Source: Promethearchaeum sp. (GTDB lineage Archaea; Asgardarchaeota; Lokiarchaeia; Sigyniarchaeales; Promethearchaeaceae). From it: a stretch of 33,408 nt of DNA. The stretch covers positions 1 to 33,408 of the forward strand of contig JAUWOE010000012.1 of the NCBI GenBank assembly GCA_030612265.1, in the 5' to 3' direction. Made by a program: the position numbers and the translations under genes. Below, piece by piece: positions 1-6,794 of the stretch. Below the pieces are notes generated by a model. It had not been told where the DNA came from. It searched no databases and saw only the letters and a program-made list of their open reading frames with translations. Position 1 is the first letter of the stretch. Every line of letters starts with the position of its first letter.

Positions 1-602
1 AAACCCTCGATATTGCCGACTACATTATTTCCAAAGATATCGCAATAGAAAGAAAAAGGGGAGACGATTTGGTGGCTTCAATTTGTGACAACAGGTTCTT
101 TTCCCAAATGCAAAAACTCAAGAAATACTACAAAAAACCTCTGATCATTCTGGAAAATCCAAAAAAAATGTTTGAACGGAAAGGAGTTTACGAAGTGAGC
201 ATCTACGGGGCGATTTTATACGCCATTTACAAGATGAAAATCGCACTATTTCCCACCAGAGATGCCAGAGAGACCGCAGAAACCATTTGGAGTTTTGCCA
301 AATTCGTGCAGAAATCAGAGCCGTTTGAATACGAACCGATTAAAGTAGAACAGGAAAAAATATCGGTGGATTCTCAGTTGTTTTTCTTGGAAGGGTTGTT
401 TCAGGTGAGTGAAAAAAAAGCAAAAATCCTGTTGGACCATTTCAAAACCCCCTATAATGTTCTTCAAGGAATTATTCAGACAGAAACCACATATACTAAA
501 TCGGGAAAACCCAAAGGAATATCTGGAAGTTTGGATGAACTAAAGGGTTTCGGGCATAAATTTCTTAAAGTAAATAAGGAGCTTCTTGAAAAGCCATTTT
601 GA
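1..602 (+). CDS. XPF/Hef-family structure-specific endonuclease, C-terminal part (5' truncated by window)
   Basis: The frame is open from the first bases of the window, so the gene starts upstream; a TTG at 69 is internal. The visible start holds the ERCC4 nuclease core: D-Y-I-I-S, then the catalytic ERKRGDDL (E and RK chelate metal), then SICDNRFFSQ. This matches the family pattern GDYxxS..ERKxxxDLxxSI..RFxxQ. After the nuclease fold (to about residue 110 of the visible part) comes a helix-hairpin-helix region (FLEGLFQVSEKKAKILL) of the tandem HhH2 type that binds branched DNA. Family members cut 3'-flap and fork structures in excision repair and stalled-fork processing, usually as dimers and bound to PCNA. 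Whether an N-terminal helicase (Hef type) is present cannot be seen. Very confident of family, less of subtype. Confidence 0.9.
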   Translation, partial: TLDIADYIISKDIAIERKRGDDLVASICDNRFFSQMQKLKKYYKKPLIILENPKKMFERKGVYEVSIYGAILYAIYKMKIALFPTRDARETAETIWSFAKFVQKSEPFEYEPIKVEQEKISVDSQLFFLEGLFQVSEKKAKILLDHFKTPYNVLQGIIQTETTYTKSGKPKGISGSLDELKGFGHKFLKVNKELLEKPF

Positions 603-767
603 AGTTTTGATTTTATATACAAATATTTTCTTTTGAAAATAACTCTATTGAAACGAGGAATTTCAATTGGAGAACCGATTTAAATTAAGAAATAAGATTT
701 ATGATTTAACTAAAAATTTATAAATCTCATTAACAAAAAAATTAAGTAAGAAATTAGGCGAAATAAA
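603..767 (+). promoter_or_regulatory. Promoter region of the surface-protein gene
   Basis: An AT-rich spacer. A TATA-like element (aaaatttataaat, about 712-724) lies some 45 bases before the ATG at 768, leaving room for a short leader. No other gene seen. Confidence 0.4.
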
Positions 768-3044
768 ATGACAAAAAAAACCAAAAGATATATAACTATA
801 CTATTTACATCAATAATTTTAATTCAAACATTTATTGGTGCAAATATAAATGCCCAATTCGTTGAAACCTCACATTTTTCAGATTCAACGGATTATAGAA
901 CAGAAAATCCCCTAGCGGGAGCAGAATATTTAATTAATACTGATCCCAGTTTAATTAAATCCGGAAATATCGAAGTTATTCTCGATGATGTGTTATCAGG
1001 AACCATTACAGGTAATCCGTTCCCATTGGGAACCAAAATCGATTTACTTTTTAATAACTTAACATATTTCCGCAGTAAAGTATATGATCCCGATATTTTT
1101 TCCATACCGATTTCATCAACCGAGCTTTATAGTAGAGATATTCGGGATCTCCCTGGAATATCAGTTAATCACTCGGATTTAAGCGTTTTTACATATTATG
1201 ATGATAGGACAGCCGATATTAAATATGATGATACTACAAGGACTCGATCTTTACAAGGAATAAAAAAAGAAATTTTCCCGTACGCGGGGATTTCATTCCT
1301 CGAATATCAAAATCTTGATTTAGAACAATTTTGCGAAAACGAATCATTTGAAGGAATCCATATCGATCTTCTGATTCCTGATTGTGTTAGTATTTGGTCT
1401 GGTGCTACATATGCGGGAATGACGGTTCAATTTGTTGAAGAGATTGTAGGGGATGATGATAAAATTTGGGAAACAACCATTTCTGGCACTAAAATTTTAG
1501 AATCGTACTTGGAAACAACCGCGCATTATGTTTTTGATGATATGTGGTCTCACCAAATATCCCTAAAAATTGGATTTAAAGAATTGGAAGATATTATGCC
1601 AGGATTTAATATATCAAAAATAAATAATATAAGTATCACGGGTATTGATAATTACATCCATCCAGGTTTCAGTATTTTTGATCCTACTTTCGCTAACCAA
1701 CTACTTGTTTGTGCAGGAATATATTTGGTAGATATTATTAACAATGTCTCCAGTTTTTCCCAAGAAAATTTAGGAAATTCACCCCAATATAATTTCTCGA
1801 TCTATGTTCCAGAAGGCGCGTTGATCGGGGATGTCGCGTATGCTTCCCAACCCTTTTATTTCAAACACCAAAACTCGAATATATCTACAGATTATTTAAT
1901 GAACGATCGTATATCTCGGTTTAACCAAATAAATATCAGTTTTATTGATTTTGATGGGGGTATTCGTTCATTTGATACACCCTATCTTATTGAAAAAGGA
2001 TATAATTTAACTGCGGAGTATGATAACGGTACAAGATTTCAATTTGGGATACCGTCATCTAATGAAATAGGTGAAAGCCAGACTTTTGATATTATTGACA
2101 ATCCAGGTAGATATTATAATTTCTTTTTGGAATATTCTGGAAATCCATTTTACAATGCAACAAAATACCATCTAAAAGATCAAATTGAACTTTCAATTCC
2201 GATTTTGTATGAATACAATGTTATTCCAGAAAATCCTGTTTTAAACGATTCTTTGGTTTTGGATTATGTTTACGACTCGATTGACGGATTACCTCAAGGA
2301 AATCCTTTAACTTATTGGTATATAAATGACAGTTATCATCCAGAATACGACAATCTAATAGTGATTCCTAGTAGCGAGACTATTTATGAAGATCAATGGT
2401 ATGCAAAAATAAGACCTTATGATGGCATTACTTACGGAGATAACTATACAACAAATACCGTTACAATAAATAATTTACCTCCGATTATTTGGAACGTTCA
2501 ATTTAATAAATCACAAGCTTATGAGAACGAAATTTTGGTAATCTTGTATCAATATGATGATCCAGATGGGGCTTGGGCAGATGTTGTGGTATCAATTAAG
2601 TGGTACTTAAATGAAACCCATATGCCGGAATTCGATGATGCGAATTATATCGGTTCGGAACATATTATAAAGGATGATATATGGAAAGTTGAAATATTTG
2701 TGGCGGATTCTTACATGGAATCGGAAACTATCACAAGAGAAACCACGGTTTTGAAGAATTATCCTGCAACAATTTCATACGAAGGAGAATATGAATATTC
2801 AATTATCTGGGGTGAATCTAATTATAACACGGTAACATGGAGAATAATTGACCAGACTACAAATAATCCATGGATATATCTTTACGAAAATGATAATTTT
2901 GTCTACCCCCGTGATTACTCTTGGGACGGGGAATATTTAGATTATGAATTCGATATGAATTCAGGATATTATAATTTCAGTTTGATTTTTAATGATGGTT
3001 TGGGAGAAGAAGTTTCTTGTTCACATCGATTTTTGTATCCATAG
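768..3044 (+). CDS. Secreted Ig-like surface protein, main (5') part; frame broken near the 3' end
   Basis: Unrecognised secreted protein. Residues about 7-30 are a hydrophobic signal peptide or anchor (ITILFTSIILIQTF), then a long beta-rich region with many N-x-S/T sequons. The last half holds tandem Ig/PKD-like domains; one reads YDDPDGA...IKWYLNETHMP, the preceding one has a similar YDSIDG...TYWYIND pattern. The last domain (from about residue 665) ends with FSLIFNDGLGEEV, which matches the end of the next domain encoded in another frame just downstream (YTLIFDDGLGGIV). The natural protein therefore very likely continues in that frame to 3460 and ends in a membrane-sorting tail. The stop at 3042-3044 follows a five-T run (3030-3034). 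Probably cell-surface or S-layer associated; no enzymatic motif seen. Confidence 0.75.
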   Translation: MTKKTKRYITILFTSIILIQTFIGANINAQFVETSHFSDSTDYRTENPLAGAEYLINTDPSLIKSGNIEVILDDVLSGTITGNPFPLGTKIDLLFNNLTYFRSKVYDPDIFSIPISSTELYSRDIRDLPGISVNHSDLSVFTYYDDRTADIKYDDTTRTRSLQGIKKEIFPYAGISFLEYQNLDLEQFCENESFEGIHIDLLIPDCVSIWSGATYAGMTVQFVEEIVGDDDKIWETTISGTKILESYLETTAHYVFDDMWSHQISLKIGFKELEDIMPGFNISKINNISITGIDNYIHPGFSIFDPTFANQLLVCAGIYLVDIINNVSSFSQENLGNSPQYNFSIYVPEGALIGDVAYASQPFYFKHQNSNISTDYLMNDRISRFNQINISFIDFDGGIRSFDTPYLIEKGYNLTAEYDNGTRFQFGIPSSNEIGESQTFDIIDNPGRYYNFFLEYSGNPFYNATKYHLKDQIELSIPILYEYNVIPENPVLNDSLVLDYVYDSIDGLPQGNPLTYWYINDSYHPEYDNLIVIPSSETIYEDQWYAKIRPYDGITYGDNYTTNTVTINNLPPIIWNVQFNKSQAYENEILVILYQYDDPDGAWADVVVSIKWYLNETHMPEFDDANYIGSEHIIKDDIWKVEIFVADSYMESETITRETTVLKNYPATISYEGEYEYSIIWGESNYNTVTWRIIDQTTNNPWIYLYENDNFVYPRDYSWDGEYLDYEFDMNSGYYNFSLIFNDGLGEEVSCSHRFLYP

Positions 3045-3460
3045 TTAATTTCTTAGCAGAAATAACGTATGAAGAAGAAATAACAATCATGTATGATGAA
3101 ACACCTGTTGACATTCAATGGGATATCAACGATACCACAATAAATTATCCCTCTTTTGATATTTTTGTTGATGGAGAGAATGTTTTGTCCCATCAATGGA
3201 ATGGATATATTTTAACATATACATTTGATGAAGAGGAATTTAGAGATTATAATTATACTTTAATTTTTGATGATGGATTAGGCGGAATTGTATCAGCTAC
3301 AACCATAATTCATTTTATTGGTGATATTGATAATGATAATGATAATGATACTGAACCTCCCGAATCAAATAAAATTAGCGGATTTCCGATTATAACCTTA
3401 TCATTATTTGGAATTATTGGTTTAATAATGATTAAAAAACGATTAAAAACCTTAAAGTAA
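3017..3460 (+). CDS. 3' part of the same surface protein (other frame): Ig-like domain plus C-terminal sorting tail
   Basis: This frame overlaps the end of the preceding one by 28 bases and has no convincing start of its own (TTG, no ribosome site, no signal peptide). It carries a complete copy of the domain that ends the upstream ORF, then an acidic DNDNDNDND linker, then a tripartite tail: SGFP, about 15 hydrophobic residues, and KKRLK. Such tails are typical of archaeosortase/exosortase substrates and resemble the tail of the propeller protein ending at 19941. One extra base in the T run near 3030-3034 would fuse the two frames into one protein of about 897 residues. Best read as the 3' end of a frameshifted gene. 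Confidence 0.65.
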   Translation: MFTSIFVSIVNFLAEITYEEEITIMYDETPVDIQWDINDTTINYPSFDIFVDGENVLSHQWNGYILTYTFDEEEFRDYNYTLIFDDGLGGIVSATTIIHFIGDIDNDNDNDTEPPESNKISGFPIITLSLFGIIGLIMIKKRLKTLK

Positions 3461-3465
3461 ATTAG

Positions 3466-3486
3466 ATTGTTTTTTTTTTCTTTTAT
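3466..3486 (+). terminator. Oligo-T terminator after the surface protein
   Basis: A run of eleven T, then C and four T, starts within ten bases of the TAA; oligo-T tracts are the usual archaeal termination signal. Confidence 0.55.
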
Positions 3487-3555
3487 ACTAAATTTTCACT
3501 CCACCACCCCTTAAATACCCGAAATCCTCTTCTATACTAAGAAATCAATTGTTTT

Positions 3556-3570
3556 TGATTTTATAAATTC
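3556..3570 (+). promoter_or_regulatory. TATA box of ligA, near-leaderless spacing
   Basis: gattttataaattc is centred about 26 bases before the ATG at 3589, the spacing expected for a leaderless or nearly leaderless archaeal transcript. A gatgat just before the ATG could also act as a weak ribosome site. Confidence 0.45.
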
Positions 3571-3588
3571 CAATTATGATGATAAAAT

Positions 3589-5556
3589 ATGTCAAAAAAC
3601 TCAAATAATTTGGATAAGTTCTTTCGTTCCGAAAATTCGGTTAAGCCAAAAAAACCCAAGAAAATAATAACTCAGGTAGCCGAAAAAAAGCAAAATGAAC
3701 GAATATCTTTTTTACAATCGGAAATACTGCGACATCAAGATCTCTATTACAATAAATCCCCCGAAATTAGCGACTCCGAATTTGACCTACTCATAAACCA
3801 GCTCCAAAAACTCTCCCCAGATAATCCCGTTCTAAATTTGGTGGGTAAGGACAGCAGTAAAATGTATGATAAGATCGAGCATATAATCCCCATGAATTCG
3901 CAAGGAAAAGCAAACGAAGTCTCCGAATTTTTAGCATGGACAAGAAAGCATATATACCCTAAGTATTTGGTTCAGTACAAACTAGACGGGATAAGCGTGG
4001 AATTGCAGTATCTTAATGGCAGATTAAAACATAGTGTATCCAGAGGCGACGGAATCAAAGGAGATGATATTACTAATAACGTGAGAAAAATGAAAGGAGT
4101 TCCTAAAATGGTCGATGGGAAATTTACAGGAGCAGTTAGGGGAGAAATTGTAATGTATCATGATATTTTTACCCATAAATACTCCGATCAGAAAAATTGT
4201 AGAAACACAGCATCGGGAATTACAAAGCGAAAGGATGGAAAAGGTTGTGAAGATCTAAATGTCATCTGTTATAACGCTAAAAATATTTCCAGCCCGTTTA
4301 CAGATGAATTGAAAAAAATTAAGTGGATGGAAGAAAATGGTTTTTCGGTTGTTCCCCAAAAAATTATGAAAAACACCAATGAAATTATTATTTACAGGAC
4401 TGAAGTACATGAAAATCTAAGAAATTCTCTGCAATACGATATTGATGGGCTTGTGATCAAAGGAACACAGATAGATTGGGAGGATATGAAACGACATCAC
4501 CCAGAAAAACAAATCGCCTTCAAATTTCCCCTCGAAGAAGCCATCTCAATTTTAAGGGATGTAGAATGGAGTCAGCAAGGTTCTACATTTACCCCCGTTG
4601 CTATCATCGAACCCGTTGAACTCATGGGAACTACTGTGCAAAGAGCCAGTCTAGCCAATCCCGATCTAATCGAAAAATTGAATTTAATGATAGGTTCTGA
4701 AGTGATTGTGGTAAAACGTGGCGAGATTATTCCCAAAATTATGAAGGTTGTTTATAGTTCGGATGAATGTGAAAAAATCAAAATCCCCGAAATATGTCCT
4801 GTATGTAAAGAAAAACTCATCAACGAAACAACCCGATTATACTGCTCCAATGTCAGTTGTCCAGAAAAAGATCTCCACAGACTAAGAAAATGGATTAGAA
4901 AACTTGAAATTAAAAATTTTGGCGAAAAACTAATCGAACAATTATTCAACGAAGGGAAAATCAGAAAAATAGAAGATTTATACAAGCTTAAAGTATCGGA
5001 CATAACAGCATTGGAACGACAAGGAGTAAAATCGGCAGAGAAAGCACTAAACAATCTATATGCAGTTAAATCTATTTCCTTGGGAAAGCTCATTGGTGGA
5101 TTTGATATTGAAGGGATCGGAGAAACCATCACTGATTTGGTGGTTGATGCAGGATTTGATTCATTAGAAGCGATTAAAAGGACATCAATAGGAGATTTGG
5201 CAAAGATTGAAGGAATTGCGGAAATTAACGCCCAAAAAATCATAGAGGGGTTAAAAAAGTTAGAACAAGATATGATTGATTTACTCGAAACTAAAAAAAT
5301 CACCATTGAAAAGAAAGTAAAAGGTGGCAATTTATCGGGAAAATCTTTCTGTTTTACAGGTAAGTTAAATAAAATAACCCGAAATGAAGCAAAGGATCTC
5401 GTTATTTCACTGGGTGGTCAATTTAAATCGGGAGTTACTTTAAAATTAGATTTTCTGGTTACAAATGATCTTAGTTCGGGCAGTTCCAAAAACGTCAAAG
5501 CCAGAGATTTAGGTGTTGATATTATTACCGAAGGGGAATTTTTGGAAATGATTTAA
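3589..5556 (+). CDS. ligA: NAD+-dependent DNA ligase (LigA)
   Basis: Seals DNA nicks using NAD+ through a ligase-AMP intermediate. Domains in order: an N-terminal extension (1-38); domain Ia for NAD+ binding (about 39-85, with HQDLYYNKSPEISDSEFDLL); adenylation domain with the AMP-accepting lysine K131 in KLDG and the RGDGIKGDDITNNVR motif; OB fold; a Cys4 zinc finger (C403, C406, C419, C424); helix-hairpin-helix repeats (about 440-575); and a C-terminal BRCT domain (about 585-655). At 655 residues it is close to the bacterial length (about 670). Archaea normally use ATP-dependent ligases; NAD+ ligases are known in haloarchaea and a few others, where transfer from bacteria is inferred. The segment IPMNSQGKANEVSEFLAW diverges from usual bacterial LigA. 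Residues 5-12 (SNNLDKFF) resemble a PCNA-binding PIP box. Confidence 0.95.
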   Translation: MSKNSNNLDKFFRSENSVKPKKPKKIITQVAEKKQNERISFLQSEILRHQDLYYNKSPEISDSEFDLLINQLQKLSPDNPVLNLVGKDSSKMYDKIEHIIPMNSQGKANEVSEFLAWTRKHIYPKYLVQYKLDGISVELQYLNGRLKHSVSRGDGIKGDDITNNVRKMKGVPKMVDGKFTGAVRGEIVMYHDIFTHKYSDQKNCRNTASGITKRKDGKGCEDLNVICYNAKNISSPFTDELKKIKWMEENGFSVVPQKIMKNTNEIIIYRTEVHENLRNSLQYDIDGLVIKGTQIDWEDMKRHHPEKQIAFKFPLEEAISILRDVEWSQQGSTFTPVAIIEPVELMGTTVQRASLANPDLIEKLNLMIGSEVIVVKRGEIIPKIMKVVYSSDECEKIKIPEICPVCKEKLINETTRLYCSNVSCPEKDLHRLRKWIRKLEIKNFGEKLIEQLFNEGKIRKIEDLYKLKVSDITALERQGVKSAEKALNNLYAVKSISLGKLIGGFDIEGIGETITDLVVDAGFDSLEAIKRTSIGDLAKIEGIAEINAQKIIEGLKKLEQDMIDLLETKKITIEKKVKGGNLSGKSFCFTGKLNKITRNEAKDLVISLGGQFKSGVTLKLDFLVTNDLSSGSSKNVKARDLGVDIITEGEFLEMI

Positions 5557-5568
5557 GGATAGATTATT

Positions 5569-5763
5569 ATGGTAAGCGTAGAAGCAAATAATTTGGATGT
5601 TAAGGTCGATGGAAGCAAACTCACCATCACCACTGATTTAGATAATGAAATGGGGATGTCAAAATCGGGTAAATCAATGATTGTGGCATCAACACGCGGT
5701 AATGTTCCCGTTCCAGAAAATGATGCAATTAAGATGGGAATCAATGTCTATAAATTAACCTAA
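5569..5763 (+). CDS. Small conserved protein of unknown function
   Basis: 64 residues, starting 12 bases after ligA and probably co-transcribed. The sequence is beta-rich: KLTITTDLDNEMGMSKSGKS, then IVASTRGNVPVP, ending in a GINVYKL strand. I recognise this general pattern (LTI.xDL...SxSGKSxxxASTxGN) from small uncharacterised proteins in bacteria, archaea and phages, but no function is known to me. No membrane segment, no metal-binding cysteines. The neighbour downstream is another very short gene of the same flavour, interrupted by TGA. Confidence 0.7.
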   Translation: MVSVEANNLDVKVDGSKLTITTDLDNEMGMSKSGKSMIVASTRGNVPVPENDAIKMGINVYKLT

Positions 5764-5774
5764 GCGGGATAAAA

Positions 5775-5948
5775 ATGGAATCTGAAATCAAAAAAGAAAT
5801 CTGATATGCAGGAGAATTATGTCATTTTGTTTACGAATTTGAATCGAGCAACGAAGCACAGCAAGAAATTAACGGGTATCGGGCGTTAGGGAAACAAGCG
5901 TGTTGTCTGCATAAAAATGATAAGCATCAACTCTATATTAGTAAATAA
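5775..5948 (+). pseudogene. Short gene with in-frame TGA (codon 10)
   Basis: Eleven bases after the previous stop, preceded by a plausible ribosome site (gcgggat), an ATG at 5775 opens a frame of 57 codons with one TGA at 5802-5804. The frame then runs cleanly to TAA: YAGELCHFVYEFESSNEAQQ, then EINGYRALGKQACCLHKNDK, then HQLYISK. The composition looks like real protein (an alpha/beta small domain with an EAxxEIxxYRALGK helix), and there is no ATG, GTG or TTG after the TGA to restart it. It is either a gene broken by a point mutation (for example TGG to TGA), a sequencing error, or a recoded TGA. Selenocysteine at codon 10 seems unlikely, and I see no convincing SECIS in the 3' spacer. Confidence 0.45.
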
Positions 5949-6130
5949 TTTTTTCTTCTTCTGTTATTTTGATCAGCTTAGCAGTAGGAATTTTTTTCAT
6001 TAATGAAGTAGATATATTCTACGGTCAACCTCCAAAATCATAAATTTTTTGTATTATCAAAGTTTATTTTATCTTAGATCAAGTTGATGGTCTCCAATCC
6101 GGCTACCGGATTGATCTGGTGAATAAATAC
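5949..6130 (+). promoter_or_regulatory. Leader of the eS24-eS31 operon with nested inverted repeats
   Basis: An AT-rich stretch with TATA-like elements precedes a compact GC-richer structure. AATCCGG (6096-6102) pairs perfectly with CCGGATT (6106-6112) over a CTA loop. AGATCAA (6076-6082) pairs with TTGATCT (6111-6117); the outer five base pairs can coexist with the inner hairpin. The ribosome site ctggtga (6116-6122) begins inside the last bases of the outer stem and lies about 8 bases before the ATG at 6131. This could be an autoregulatory leader of the ribosomal protein operon. Confidence 0.5.
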
Positions 6131-6460
6131 ATGGTAAATATAAACATATTATCTGTGGAAGATAACCAAATTCTGCATCGTACTGAAATCAAGTTCGAAA
6201 TTGAACATCTAGGGATGGGATCTCCGAATAGAATCGAAGTAAGAGACAAACTAGCCGCGCTCCAGTCTGCAAAAACAGAACTTACTTTTATTAAGAAAAT
6301 GAAGTCACATTTTGGAAAACCTTCTGTTACAGGACTTGCAATAATCTATGCTGATGAAGAAACTGCTCTAAAACTAGAACCTAAATACTCCCAAATCCGG
6401 AATATTCCAAAGGAAAAAAGGGATGATGCTTGGAAAGAATTTAAATCCAAGAAGGTGTAA
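6131..6460 (+). CDS. rps24e: 30S ribosomal protein eS24 (S24e)
   Basis: 109 residues. Family signatures: the N-terminal NILSVEDNQILHRTEIKFEI strand with the R-x-E, the H-x-x-x-G-x-SPNRIEVRDKLAAL segment, FGKPSVTGLAIIYADEE, and EPKYSQIRN. It is a small-subunit protein shared by archaea and eukaryotes. The ATG at 6131 is preferred over the in-frame GTG at 6119, because ggtga (6118-6122), which contains that GTG, is well placed as the ribosome site. It is followed after three bases by eS31, and then by kae1-bud32, an arrangement common in archaea. Confidence 0.95.
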   Translation: MVNINILSVEDNQILHRTEIKFEIEHLGMGSPNRIEVRDKLAALQSAKTELTFIKKMKSHFGKPSVTGLAIIYADEETALKLEPKYSQIRNIPKEKRDDAWKEFKSKKV

Positions 6461-6463
6461 AAC

Positions 6464-6712
6464 ATGGCAAGAGGAGCAAAAAGAAAAGTAAAAACAAAAG
6501 CTAAACTTCAAAAACCCCCAAGAAATAAAAATAAGGGACCAATGTGGGTTATAAAAGGGGGAAAAGTAGTTCGAGAGCGAGAAACTTGTCCTAAATGTGG
6601 TCCCGGTAATTTCATGGGTAATCACTACGATCGCATTCATTGTGGCCGTTGTGGATATACAACGTTCAAAAAAACCGGAAAAGTATTACCTGCGAAACAA
6701 AAAACACGCTAA
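6464..6712 (+). CDS. rps27ae: 30S ribosomal protein eS31 (S27ae), zinc-finger protein
   Basis: 82 residues. A basic N terminus (ARGAKRKVKTKAKLQKPPR) precedes a zinc ribbon, with CPKCG at about residues 44-48 and CGRCG at 62-66. There is no fused ubiquitin, unlike the eukaryotic orthologue; this is the usual archaeal state. It starts three bases after eS24, so the two are co-transcribed and probably translationally coupled. Confidence 0.95.
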   Translation: MARGAKRKVKTKAKLQKPPRNKNKGPMWVIKGGKVVRERETCPKCGPGNFMGNHYDRIHCGRCGYTTFKKTGKVLPAKQKTR

Positions 6713-6719
6713 AAAATAA

Positions 6720-6743
6720 TATTGTTTTTTATTTTTTTTCTTA
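6720..6743 (+). terminator. Oligo-T terminator after eS31
   Basis: attgttttttattttttttc directly follows the TAA of the ribosomal protein pair, separating it from kae1-bud32, which has its own TATA-like element (gatatatttattt, about 6745-6757) and a strong ribosome site (aggagg). Confidence 0.5.
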
Positions 6744-6794
6744 GGATATATTTATTTAAGCCTAGAGAATTTTGAAGAGTAGGAGGGTTTTTTT

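Noticed and set aside
5949-6060. SECIS element for the in-frame TGA
   Set aside because: No GC-rich hairpin with the required bulges is visible in the 3' spacer.
6119-6130. GTG at 6119 as start of eS24
   Set aside because: It overlaps the ribosome site that serves the ATG at 6131, and the family begins at the later residue.
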